DNA of 64,000 nucleotides. It comes from Chryseobacterium cucumeris. GTDB taxonomy: Bacteria > Bacteroidota > Bacteroidia > Flavobacteriales > Weeksellaceae. The translations under genes were made by a program, and so were the position numbers. Numbering within the stretch: position 1 is the stretch's first letter; every line of letters starts with the position of its first letter. Below the pieces are notes generated by a model. The model was given only the letters and a program-made list of their open reading frames with translations. It did not search any database and was not told the DNA's origin. Shown here piece by piece: positions 37,336 through 44,392 of this stretch. The DNA is taken from NCBI RefSeq assembly GCF_001593385.1, contig NZ_LUVZ01000034.1, forward strand, positions 124,001 to 188,000. Direction: 5' to 3'.

Positions 37336-38049
37336 ATGCCTCACATAGAACATACAGAGTATTATTCAAATATATTGGGAACAAGTCTCAAAGTAGAAGT
37401 GACCGGGCATTACGGCCATCCTATCATTATGTTCCCAACTTCCCAGGGACAATATACCCAGAATCATGATTTTCACCTTAATGGAAGCATCAACTGGTTT
37501 ATAGAACAAGGGAAAGTAAAACTTTACAATGTACAGACCATCGACAGCTGGAGTTTTTATGATGAAAAAATCTTGCCTCAGCAAAGAATAAGGAATTATG
37601 AACGGTATGTACAGTTCCTGGTCCAGGAATTCGTTCCTTATATCCAAAAACTTCACAAAACCCACCGCGTTGCCGTTGCAGGAGCAAGTTTCGGGGGCTA
37701 TCATGCCGCTAATTTTGCTTTCAGATTTCCGGATTTGGTTTCTCATCTGTTTTGTCTTTCCGGCGCCTTCAGTATAAGGAATTTTATGGATGGCTACTCT
37801 GATGATCTGGTATACTTTAACTGTCCGAGAGAGTTTGTAAGAAATGATGAAGCCTGGAAATATAAACACATGCATATTGTACTGAGCACTTCCGATCAGG
37901 ATATCTGCAGGGATAAAAATGTTGAAATGGCTGAAATCCTCAGGATAAAAGGCATAGATTTCTGGTACGATGAAAGAAAATGGATAGGCCACGACTGGCC
38001 GCTATGGAGAATGGTCTTCCCTACCTTCATAGGAGCATTTTTCTCTTAA
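37336..38049 (+). CDS. Esterase-D-like alpha/beta hydrolase, 237 aa
   Basis: A compact cytoplasmic esterase. The nucleophile elbow is AGASFGGYHAA (Ser118), an oxyanion-side segment is HPIIMFPTSQGQY, a candidate acid lies in LSTSDQDICRD, and the catalytic His is probably in WIGHDWPLWR. Bacteroidota members of this esterase group are often found next to ATP-grasp ligase genes. It could release or transfer a product from an ester intermediate, or deacylate a substrate; this is inference. It lies between two ATP-grasp genes, 27 and 53 bases from its neighbours. Confidence 0.85.
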   Translation: MPHIEHTEYYSNILGTSLKVEVTGHYGHPIIMFPTSQGQYTQNHDFHLNGSINWFIEQGKVKLYNVQTIDSWSFYDEKILPQQRIRNYERYVQFLVQEFVPYIQKLHKTHRVAVAGASFGGYHAANFAFRFPDLVSHLFCLSGAFSIRNFMDGYSDDLVYFNCPREFVRNDEAWKYKHMHIVLSTSDQDICRDKNVEMAEILRIKGIDFWYDERKWIGHDWPLWRMVFPTFIGAFFS

Positions 38050-38102
38050 AAACAATAAAAAAGACAAATAGAAAAAATATACCCACCTTAAAAACAAAAA
38101 TT

Positions 38103-39056
38103 ATGACAAAAAAAGTAGGAATTCTTTTCGGTATGGAAGACACGTTTCCCTGGGCATTTATAGAAAAAGTAAATGAAATGGGAGGTGGCGATATCATCGC
38201 TGAACCCGTTACTATTGATAAACTGGAACAGGGTGCAGATTATGGTTATGCAGTGATCATCGACAGAATTTCACAGGACGTTCCCTTTTACAGAGCTTAT
38301 TTAAAAAATGCTGCCCTTAACGGCACTTATGTCATCAACAATCCATTCTGGTGGAGTGCTGATGAGAAGTTTTTCAACAATGCCCTGATGTCAAAACTGG
38401 GAATTCCACTTCCTAAAACGGTTTTGCTTCCATCACACGAAAGACCGGACAATACTTCAGAAACTTCATTCAGAAACCTGAAATTTCCTCATGACTGGGA
38501 ATATATATTCAATTATGTAGGGTTTCCTGCCTATATGAAGCCTCATGATGGCGGCGGCTGGAAAAATGTATACAGAGTGGAAAACCCGGATGATCTTTGG
38601 AACAAACTGGGAGAAACCGAGCAGCTGGTGATGATGGTACAGGAAGAAATTATCTTTGACGATTATTACAGAGTGTACTGTCTGGGCCAAAAATATGTCC
38701 ACATTATGCCTTATGAGCCGAGAAATGCACCTCACTTGAGATACGCCACCACGCATCAGACCCAAGGTGAAGAACTTGAAAAATTACTGAAGACTATTCA
38801 TGATTATACGATTAAAATGAATCAAGCTTTAGGATACGATTTCAACACCGTGGAATTTGCTGTAAGAGACGGTATTCCTTATGCCATCGATTTCTGCAAC
38901 CCGGCTCCTGATGCAGACCGCAATTCTGTAGGAGAAGAAAACTTTGCATGGATCATAGAACATGCTGCCAAACTGGCTATTGAAAAAGCTAAAGAATATG
39001 TTCCGGGGAAACCTAACATTGCCTGGGGAACATTCGTGAAGGATTCCATTAAATAA
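38103..39056 (+). CDS. ATP-grasp ligase 2 (RimK-like), 317 aa
   Basis: A second predicted ATP-dependent carboxylate-amine ligase. The N-terminal domain is KKVGILFGMEDTFPWAFIEKV; the ATP-grasp core has ALMSKLGIPLPKTVLL, the ATP-binding VGFPAYMKPHDGGGWKNV, MMVQEEIIFDDYYRVYC and the metal-binding YDFNTVEFAVRDGIPYAIDFCNPAPDAD (in parts). The layout resembles RimK and glutathione-synthase-type enzymes. The frame is open further upstream, overlapping the esterase, but ATG 38103 gives the natural domain start. The GCS2 ligase gene follows after 31 bases. Confidence 0.87.
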   Translation: MTKKVGILFGMEDTFPWAFIEKVNEMGGGDIIAEPVTIDKLEQGADYGYAVIIDRISQDVPFYRAYLKNAALNGTYVINNPFWWSADEKFFNNALMSKLGIPLPKTVLLPSHERPDNTSETSFRNLKFPHDWEYIFNYVGFPAYMKPHDGGGWKNVYRVENPDDLWNKLGETEQLVMMVQEEIIFDDYYRVYCLGQKYVHIMPYEPRNAPHLRYATTHQTQGEELEKLLKTIHDYTIKMNQALGYDFNTVEFAVRDGIPYAIDFCNPAPDADRNSVGEENFAWIIEHAAKLAIEKAKEYVPGKPNIAWGTFVKDSIK

Positions 39057-39087
39057 CATTGAAAAAGAATTAAAAAACACAAAATAA

Positions 39088-40209
39088 ATGCATCATCAGT
39101 TTACTATTGGGATTGAAGAAGAATATCAGATCATCGATGTGGAAAGCAGAGATCTGGTTTCTCACGTTTCAAAAATCATTGAAGGCGGCAAAGCGGTTTT
39201 AAGTGAAAACTTAAAGCACGAAATGCACGAATCCATGATTGAAATGGAAACGGGAATCTGCCAGAATATTCAGGAAGCCAGAGCTGAATTAACGAATTTA
39301 AGGCGTCACCTCATCAATATCGCCCATGAACAGGGACTTCGTGTTTCCGGAGGTGGTACTCACCCATTCTCTCACTGGTCTGAAAACAATATCACTCAGG
39401 GAGAAAGATACATTAAAATCGTGGATGATATGGGAGATGTGGCCCGTGAAAATCTTATTTTCGGACTGCATGTTCATATTGGAATTCCTAATCGTGAAGA
39501 AGGCGTAAGAATTCAGAATGTGATGAGATATTTCCTTCCTCACGTCTATGCTCTTTCGACCAATTCACCCTTCTGGATTGGAAGATATACAGGTTTTAAA
39601 TCGTACAGACAGGAAATTTTCGTCAAATTCCCAAGAACCGGTATTCCGAGTTACTTTAACTCGCTGGCAGAATTTGACAGCTATGTGGATCTTCTGGTAA
39701 AAACAGGAACCATCGACAATGCCAAGAAAATCTGGTGGGATTTACGCGTACATCCGTTCTATCCAACTATCGAATTCAGAATCTGTGACATGCCATTAAG
39801 AATTGACGAAACCGTTTGTCTTGCGGCCATAATGCAGAGTCTTGTTGCCAAAATCTATAAACTGCACCAGCAAAATCTCAGCTTCAGAAGCTATAGAAGA
39901 TTACTGCTGAACGAAAATAAATGGCGTGCCTCCAAAAGTGGTATCGAAGCCCATCTCATCGATTTTGGGAAAGAAGAATCCGTTCCTTATCCTCATTTAT
40001 TGAAAGAACTTTTAGAGTTTATTGATGATGTGGTAGACGATTTGGGATGCCGTAACGAAGTGGAATACGCCTGGAAAATCCTTGAAAACGGAACCGGTGC
40101 AGACCGGCAGCTTCAGATCTTTAAGGAAACAGGTGATCTGACGAAAGTAGTTGATTATATGATCTCTGAAACGGAGTATGGCATCACCCATGGTGAACCT
40201 GCTTCATAA
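39088..40209 (+). CDS. GCS2-family carboxylate-amine ligase (YbdK-like)
   Basis: A glutamine-synthetase-fold ligase (373 aa). The N-terminus HHQFTIGIEEEYQIIDVESRDL has the catalytic Glu cluster of the GCS2 family. Later hallmarks are HESMIEMETGIC, the GGTHPFSHW motif, FGLHVHIGI and WWDLRVHPFYPTIEFRICDMP in parts. Family members show weak glutamate-cysteine ligase activity; the true substrates are mostly unknown. Together with two ATP-grasp ligases in the same operon, it suggests stepwise formation of amide bonds. The amidotransferase gene follows after 32 bases but may have its own promoter. Confidence 0.93.
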   Translation: MHHQFTIGIEEEYQIIDVESRDLVSHVSKIIEGGKAVLSENLKHEMHESMIEMETGICQNIQEARAELTNLRRHLINIAHEQGLRVSGGGTHPFSHWSENNITQGERYIKIVDDMGDVARENLIFGLHVHIGIPNREEGVRIQNVMRYFLPHVYALSTNSPFWIGRYTGFKSYRQEIFVKFPRTGIPSYFNSLAEFDSYVDLLVKTGTIDNAKKIWWDLRVHPFYPTIEFRICDMPLRIDETVCLAAIMQSLVAKIYKLHQQNLSFRSYRRLLLNENKWRASKSGIEAHLIDFGKEESVPYPHLLKELLEFIDDVVDDLGCRNEVEYAWKILENGTGADRQLQIFKETGDLTKVVDYMISETEYGITHGEPAS

Positions 40210-40217
40210 TATTTTGG

Positions 40218-40225
40218 TAACTTTG
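40218..40225 (+). promoter_or_regulatory. Possible internal -7 promoter box before the amidotransferase gene
   Basis: TAACTTTG, an exact TAnnTTTG match, lies 16 bp before the ATG at 40242, within the short gap after the GCS2 gene. It could give independent expression of the amidotransferase. No good -33 box is seen. Confidence 0.4.
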
Positions 40226-40241
40226 CAAAAAATATGATGTA

Positions 40242-41075
40242 ATGAAAGATATTCGAATTGCTCTGCTGGACATGAACAACAATCATGTGAATCAAGGTTT
40301 TAGAAATATTAAAGAAATTTCCGAAACTTTTCAGCAGAACTCTGAAGAAAATGTGGTGATCAAAACGTTTGATGTAAGATATAAAGATGAAATACCTGAA
40401 ATAGAAGACTTTGATATTTTCATTTCTTCCGGTGGCCCCGGAAACCCACATCGTGAAGGCCTTGCATGGGAAAACCGTTTTGCAAATTTTTTAGATGCTG
40501 TTTTCGAGCATAATCAATACCATGAAGATAAAAAGTACCTTTTCCTGATCTGCCATTCATTCCAGCTGGCAAGTATTCACTGGAATCTGGGAAATATCTG
40601 CAAAAGAAGGTCTTATTCCTTCGGGGTAATGCCTGTTCATAAAACAGAGGAAGGTAAAGAAGAATTCTTATTCAAAAATCTTCAGGATCCTTTTTATGCG
40701 GTAGATTCGAGGGCCTACCAGTTTATAGAACCGGATCACGACCGTTTCCAAAAATTGGGAATGACCATCATGGCGATTGAAAAATTCCGTCCTCATATCA
40801 ACCTGGAAAGAGCGGTAATGGCCGTTCGTTTTTCGGAGGAAATATTCGGGACACAGTTTCACCCGGAAGCCAATCCTGAATCTCTGATCGAAAACCTGAA
40901 GGATGAAAAGAACAAGGAAGCCATGATCGAAAATTTCGGGATGGAAAAATATCTTGAAACGATAGACAGAATAGACGATGAAGATAAAATCATTCTTACC
41001 AGACATCAGATTCTTCCGAGATTCCTTCAGTTTGCAAAAAAAAACATTTTGAAAGAAGCTGAATCTTTGGTTTAA
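40242..41075 (+). CDS. Class I glutamine amidotransferase-like protein
   Basis: A GATase1-fold protein (277 aa). The catalytic triad is visible: Cys104 in FLICHSFQL, and His207 and Glu209 in GTQFHPEANPE. The FISSGGPGNPH segment is the oxyanion strand. The nucleophile motif (Cys-His-Ser-Phe-Gln) departs from the usual GxCxGxQ, and the protein has no fused synthetase domain. It might supply ammonia to a ligase in the cluster or hydrolyse gamma-glutamyl bonds. It lies 32 bases after the GCS2 ligase gene. An intergenic inverted repeat follows. Confidence 0.87.
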   Translation: MKDIRIALLDMNNNHVNQGFRNIKEISETFQQNSEENVVIKTFDVRYKDEIPEIEDFDIFISSGGPGNPHREGLAWENRFANFLDAVFEHNQYHEDKKYLFLICHSFQLASIHWNLGNICKRRSYSFGVMPVHKTEEGKEEFLFKNLQDPFYAVDSRAYQFIEPDHDRFQKLGMTIMAIEKFRPHINLERAVMAVRFSEEIFGTQFHPEANPESLIENLKDEKNKEAMIENFGMEKYLETIDRIDDEDKIILTRHQILPRFLQFAKKNILKEAESLV

Positions 41076-41084
41076 TCAATACAA

Positions 41085-41245
41085 ACCACAAAAGTCACAA
41101 AAGGGATTTGGGTATTACAATCATAAAAGCTGTTGAGAAGAACACATAAGCTTTCTTGAAAATCAAAGATTTCCCAATTAAATAGGTATTTTATAAAAGT
41201 GTATTATAAACTTTTATATTCTAAAACTTTTGTGCCTTTTGTGGT
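41085..41245. repeat. 161-bp intergenic element with terminal inverted repeats
   Basis: ACCACAAAAGTCACAAAAG at the left end (41085-41103) and CTTTTGTGCCTTTTGTGGT at the right end (41227-41245) are inverted copies matching at 18 of 19 positions. The interior is AT-rich with no ORF. This looks like a small non-autonomous mobile element or a dispersed intergenic repeat. It separates the amidotransferase from the last ligase-like gene. Confidence 0.6.
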
Positions 41246-41301
41246 AAAATCAAATTGGACATAAACGTCCGTTTTTTTTACCATCACAAAAGAAAAAAAA
41301 T

Positions 41302-42480
41302 ATGATCCCAGAATACAGAAAACAGTTCAATCAGGAGTTTTCAGATGAAAAATACCATCAACTCAAAAATATACTGACTGAAAAAGGTGGAACAGCACCT
41401 GGTTTCAGAGTTTCAGAAAGCCCGATTTTTCTGACTAAAGAGTTTGAGAAAAAACTGATCGATGCCAGTGAAAGTATCATCAGCCAAATTAAAGCAATGC
41501 CGGCAGAACTCCTTCAAAAAGCCATTCCTGAAAACTGCAGGGTTCCCAATGATACCCATCAACCTCATTTTTTCACCATAGATTTTGGAGTATGCAAAAG
41601 TGAAAACGGAACAATAGAACCTCAGCTGATAGAGCTTCAGGCATTTCCTTCTTTGTATGCTTTTCAAAAAGTATATGAAGAGACCTATTGTGAGGTTTAT
41701 CCTTTTCTTTCGGAGATCAGAAATCCTATGTCCCATGATACCTTTAAAAACTATTTGAAGGAACTGATTGTAGGTGATGAACATCCTGAAAATGTAATCC
41801 TGCTTGAAATCTTTCCGGAAAGACAAAAAACAGCTATTGATTTTGCTTTCACAGAAAAATTAATTGGCATCAAAACGGTATGTCTGACGAAAGTAAAGAA
41901 GGAAGGGCGAAAGCTATACTATGAAAATAATGGTAAGCTAACCGAAATCAAAAGGATCTACAACCGGGTTATATTTGATGAACTGGACAATATTCCGGAT
42001 CTGCATACAGAATTTGATTTCCGCGAGGAAGTGGATGTAAAATGGATTACCCACCCAAACTGGTTCTTTAAAATTTCAAAGTTCCTTTTGCCTTTACTGA
42101 AGCATGAGTTTGTTCCAAAGAGTTATTTTCTGCATGAATTCCCGGAGCATGAAAATCTTGAAAATTTTGTACTAAAACCATTGTTTTCATTCGCAGGAAG
42201 CGGAGTTAATTTGAATCCTACGAAAGAAATTACCGACTCTATTCAGGATAAGGAAAACTATATTTTGCAGAGAAAAGTGTTCTATGAACCTATTTTTGAA
42301 GATATCAACGGAGATTTTGCAAAAGCAGAGATCCGTTTGTTGTATATTTGGCGAGAAAACGACGAACGCCCTATCCTATTGGAAAATCTGGGAAGAATGA
42401 CTAAAGCCGCCATGGTGAATGTAGACTTCAATAAAAAAGATGCCATCTGGATTGGTAGTTCGAATGCTTTTTTCGGATAA
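41302..42480 (+). CDS. Divergent ATP-grasp-like protein, 392 aa
   Basis: A predicted ligase of uncertain subfamily. The order of motifs is unusual. The N-terminal half has a substrate-side acidic stretch (PQLIELQAFPSLYAFQ), and the nucleotide-binding parts come late: ENFVLKPLFSFAGSGVNLNP looks like the ATP-grasp lysine plus glycine loop, followed by KAEIRLLYIW and LENLGRMTKAAMVNVDFN. That order recalls circularly permuted ATP-grasp enzymes (glutathionylspermidine-synthase-like). No substrate can be named. It lies 226 bp after the amidotransferase, beyond an inverted-repeat element, in the same orientation. Fold assignment is tentative. Confidence 0.65.
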   Translation: MIPEYRKQFNQEFSDEKYHQLKNILTEKGGTAPGFRVSESPIFLTKEFEKKLIDASESIISQIKAMPAELLQKAIPENCRVPNDTHQPHFFTIDFGVCKSENGTIEPQLIELQAFPSLYAFQKVYEETYCEVYPFLSEIRNPMSHDTFKNYLKELIVGDEHPENVILLEIFPERQKTAIDFAFTEKLIGIKTVCLTKVKKEGRKLYYENNGKLTEIKRIYNRVIFDELDNIPDLHTEFDFREEVDVKWITHPNWFFKISKFLLPLLKHEFVPKSYFLHEFPEHENLENFVLKPLFSFAGSGVNLNPTKEITDSIQDKENYILQRKVFYEPIFEDINGDFAKAEIRLLYIWRENDERPILLENLGRMTKAAMVNVDFNKKDAIWIGSSNAFFG

Positions 42481-42503
42481 AAAACTTATAAAACTAATAC
42501 TAC

Positions 42504-42962
42504 ATGGAAGAAAGATCAACACCTTTCGCAGAATTTGACAACAACGTTTTAACACGAAGAAGAGACTTATTACCTACCTGGATTAAAATTTTCCTATGGA
42601 TCTTTTTAATCGGAGGCGCAGTAGCTGCGGGTTTATTGATAGCAGGGTCTCTGATCACTCAAACCTCTTTATCATTATACGGGATGAATGCCAATCATCC
42701 GTACTCAATGACAGGGCTTTTGATCTGTTCTTTGTTCCTGTTCAAAGGTATTGTAGCCTACGGACTTTGGTTTGAACAAAAATGGGCACCACAGGCTGCC
42801 ATAGCAGATGCCATTATCGGGATTGCTGTTTGCCTTATTATGATGGCCATTATTCCGTTTATGTACCCATCAATCAGCTTTACCCTCAGATTAGAACTTA
42901 TTCCTTTGTATTTTTATCTTAAAAAAATGCAGAGCATAAAGACAACCTGGGAAAGCTTATAG
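42504..42962 (+). CDS. Small membrane protein, 152 aa
   Basis: I recognise no family. After about 30 polar residues there are roughly four hydrophobic segments (IFLWIFLIGGAVAAGLLIAG; MTGLLICSLFLFKGIVAYGL; AIIGIAVCLIMMAIIPFM; a weaker last one), so it is an inner-membrane protein. It begins 23 bases after the ATP-grasp-like gene and ends at a strong terminator, so it is the last gene of that transcript. Confidence 0.75.
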   Translation: MEERSTPFAEFDNNVLTRRRDLLPTWIKIFLWIFLIGGAVAAGLLIAGSLITQTSLSLYGMNANHPYSMTGLLICSLFLFKGIVAYGLWFEQKWAPQAAIADAIIGIAVCLIMMAIIPFMYPSISFTLRLELIPLYFYLKKMQSIKTTWESL

Positions 42963-42966
42963 AAAC

Positions 42967-42998
42967 AAACCTCCGAAGTATCGGAGGTTTTATTTTTT
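42967..42998 (+). terminator. Terminator closing the ligase cluster
   Basis: AAACCTCCGA pairs perfectly with TCGGAGGTTT around AGTA and is followed by TATTTTTT, five bases after the stop codon of the membrane protein. Confidence 0.9.
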
Positions 42999-43020
42999 AC
43001 TCCTGAAGACCTCTCAAAAC

Positions 43021-43155
43021 ATAAAAAATCCCCCAAGAAGGAGGATAAAAAATTGACATGTACGCTATGTTTTTTTACAAACATTGTAAATATACGGATA
43101 GACTGCAAGCATACCCTACGGGAAACCGTAATGATTGATTTTGAATCGTTTGTAT
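43021..43155 (-). repeat. Conserved noncoding element, copy A
   Basis: This stretch is duplicated at 44124-44264. The core at 43077-43136 matches copy B at 52 of 60 positions. Read on the minus strand it begins with a dyad, TTACGGTTTCCCGTAG, then TATATTTA 22 bases on, and ends in a terminator-like hairpin with ATCCTCC, GGGGGAT and TTTTTA (43022-43046). No conserved ORF is inside. It lies after the amidase gene and may encode a short RNA or be a regulatory or mobile relic. Confidence 0.6.
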
Positions 43156-43204
43156 ATTAGGCTTTCTTTAAAGCTATTTAAAAACAATCTTGCAGTACTT
43201 CAGC

Positions 43205-43618
43205 TTATGATAACTCAGCATATTCTTTCTTAGCATCAAAACTTGGACAAGCTTTCTGAACATTTGGAAAATCTCTATGTCCCTGAATTTTAGCTTTAGG
43301 AAATTTTGATTTTAATTCTCTTAACAGCTTTACCATAGATTTTTTTTGCTCTTCCGTTCTTGTATCTTTTGGATGGTTGCTTTTATCAATGCCGCCAATG
43401 TATGATATATTGATAATTTGAGAATTCCACCCTGCAACGCCATTGGATACCTGATCAATGGGCAAAGTGTTTACTATTTTTCCATCAGCTTTTATCATAT
43501 AGTGATATCCTGGATTTTTCCATTTCAGGTTTTCCTTCCAATACCTTTTAATGCTCTCTATTGTAACATCTGGTTGTGTGGCTGTACAATGTATAACGAT
43601 GTAATTGATTGTTCTCAT
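43205..43618 (-). CDS. N-acetylmuramoyl-L-alanine amidase (Amidase_2/PGRP-like)
   Basis: A 137-residue zinc amidase that cuts the bond between muramic acid and the stem peptide. The zinc ligands are visible: His10 in VIHCTATQ, His114 in QGHRDFP and Cys124 in KACPSFD, with GYHYMIKADG typical of T7-lysozyme-like amidases. There is no signal peptide, as in phage-type lysins, so export is unclear. The likely promoter box TAATTTTG (43642-43649) lies just upstream; ATG 43618 leaves a plausible short leader, and ATG 43627 is an alternative. It lies near a bacteriocin-like peptide gene, with no phage genes around. Confidence 0.88.
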   Translation of the reverse strand: MRTINYIVIHCTATQPDVTIESIKRYWKENLKWKNPGYHYMIKADGKIVNTLPIDQVSNGVAGWNSQIINISYIGGIDKSNHPKDTRTEEQKKSMVKLLRELKSKFPKAKIQGHRDFPNVQKACPSFDAKKEYAELS

Positions 43619-43814
43619 GGATTTCATTTTATTATTTTGAGCAAAATTAAACTTGTAACTCCCAAAATAGTGAAGGAAAAACACCCTATTTAAAATTGAC
43701 AGGCAAGACAGCTGAAAACCAGGGAAAGCTGATAAAAATTATTTAGAAAACAATATATCTCAGGAAGAAGTCCATTAAGTTTGGGCGCAAATGTTTAAAT
43801 TTTGAAATATAAGA

Positions 43815-43840
43815 ACAAAAAATCCCTCTTAGTGAGGGAT
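43815..43840. terminator. Terminator after the bacteriocin-like gene
   Basis: ATCCCTC pairs with GAGGGAT around TTAGT; the A run on the left gives a T run on the minus strand, and T follows on the plus strand. It ends six bases from the stop codon of the peptide gene. Confidence 0.75.
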
Positions 43841-43846
43841 CGTTTT

Positions 43847-43996
43847 TTATAAATCGGGACAAGCCATTTCATTATCATGCGGAATGCAAACTTTTTCATT
43901 CCATGGCACCGGGCAATCATGCCAGCCTGGAGGACATCCTCCTTTTCCGTTAATACCTCTTAATTTCTCCTTAGAGATTTTCTTTAAATTTTTCAT
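43847..43996 (-). CDS. Bacteriocin-like double-glycine leader peptide, 49 aa
   Basis: A small gene encoding MKNLKKISKEKLRGINGKGG as leader (residues 1-20) and a 29-residue core with four cysteines (Cys21, 28, 37, 46), two Trp and many Pro (CPPGWHDCPVPWNEKVC). The MKNLKK...L...I.G..GG leader is the form seen in flavobacterial bacteriocin-like peptides exported by ABC transporters with a C39 protease. No transporter or modification gene is adjacent, so it is an orphan. A palindrome (44036-44049), an upstream dyad (44072-44087) and a downstream terminator suggest its own transcript. The core may be disulfide-bonded or modified; this is not visible. Confidence 0.75.
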   Translation of the reverse strand: MKNLKKISKEKLRGINGKGGCPPGWHDCPVPWNEKVCIPHDNEMACPDL

Positions 43997-44071
43997 GGTT
44001 TTGATTTTAGTTTAGAAATTAAATATATAAAATATTCTCCATTTGGAGATTTAATATAAAAAAAATAATCT

Positions 44072-44087
44072 TTACGGATTTCCGTAA
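44072..44087. promoter_or_regulatory. Dyad TTACGGATTTCCGTAA upstream of the bacteriocin-like gene
   Basis: A perfect 7-bp inverted repeat with a two-base centre, 76 bp before the peptide ATG. The arms match the TACGG...CCGTA arms in both copies of the duplicated element nearby. It may be a binding site for a dimeric regulator. Confidence 0.5.
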
Positions 44088-44123
44088 CAAAGAAGGTTTA
44101 AAAATAACTGTTGAATACACCAA

Positions 44124-44264
44124 ATAAAAAATCCTCCCAAACAGGAGGACATTAAAAAAACTTGACTTGTACTTTTAGTTTATACAAACGCTGTAAATAT
44201 ACGGAGAGACTGTAGGTATACTCTACGGGAAACCGTAAGGATTAACTTTTAATTGTTTGTACAG
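44124..44264 (-). repeat. Conserved noncoding element, copy B
   Basis: The second copy of the element at 43021-43155, in the same orientation, with the core at 44184-44243. It has the same order: dyad TTACGGTTTCCCGTAG, TATATTTA, a variable stretch, then a hairpin (TCCTCC with GGAGGA) and T run on the minus strand (44124-44149). It lies after cphA and before the bacteriocin-like gene. No conserved peptide is encoded. Confidence 0.6.
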
Positions 44265-44330
44265 TAGTCATCGCAGACATAGCCTCTATTTTTAATCAAA
44301 CAAACTTCGATCTGCTACAGCAGAATAGAT

Positions 44331-44370
44331 AAAAAAATTGCAATACGTTTTTTATTCCGTATTGCAATTG
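44331..44370 (-). terminator. Terminator of cphA
   Basis: TTGCAATACG and CGTATTGCAA form a perfect 10-bp stem with a 10-nt loop and are followed on the minus strand by a run of seven T, 26 bp past the cphA stop codon. Confidence 0.88.
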
Positions 44371-44392
44371 TAATAAGTTTTATAAGGATGTC

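Larger units (their letters stand above)
43997..44392. other. Regulatory stretch between the bacteriocin-like gene and cphA
   Basis: Gene-less, about 400 bp. From right to left (minus-strand direction) it holds the cphA terminator (44331-44370), copy B of the conserved element with its own terminator (44124-44264), the dyad TTACGGATTTCCGTAA (44072-44087), the palindrome TCTCCATTTGGAGA (44036-44049) and the leader of the peptide gene. Confidence 0.6.

Noticed and set aside
42996..44150. Tiny ORFs inside the two copies of the duplicated element (about 20 and 26 codons)
   Set aside because: They run through the terminator hairpins and differ between the two copies, so a conserved peptide is unlikely.
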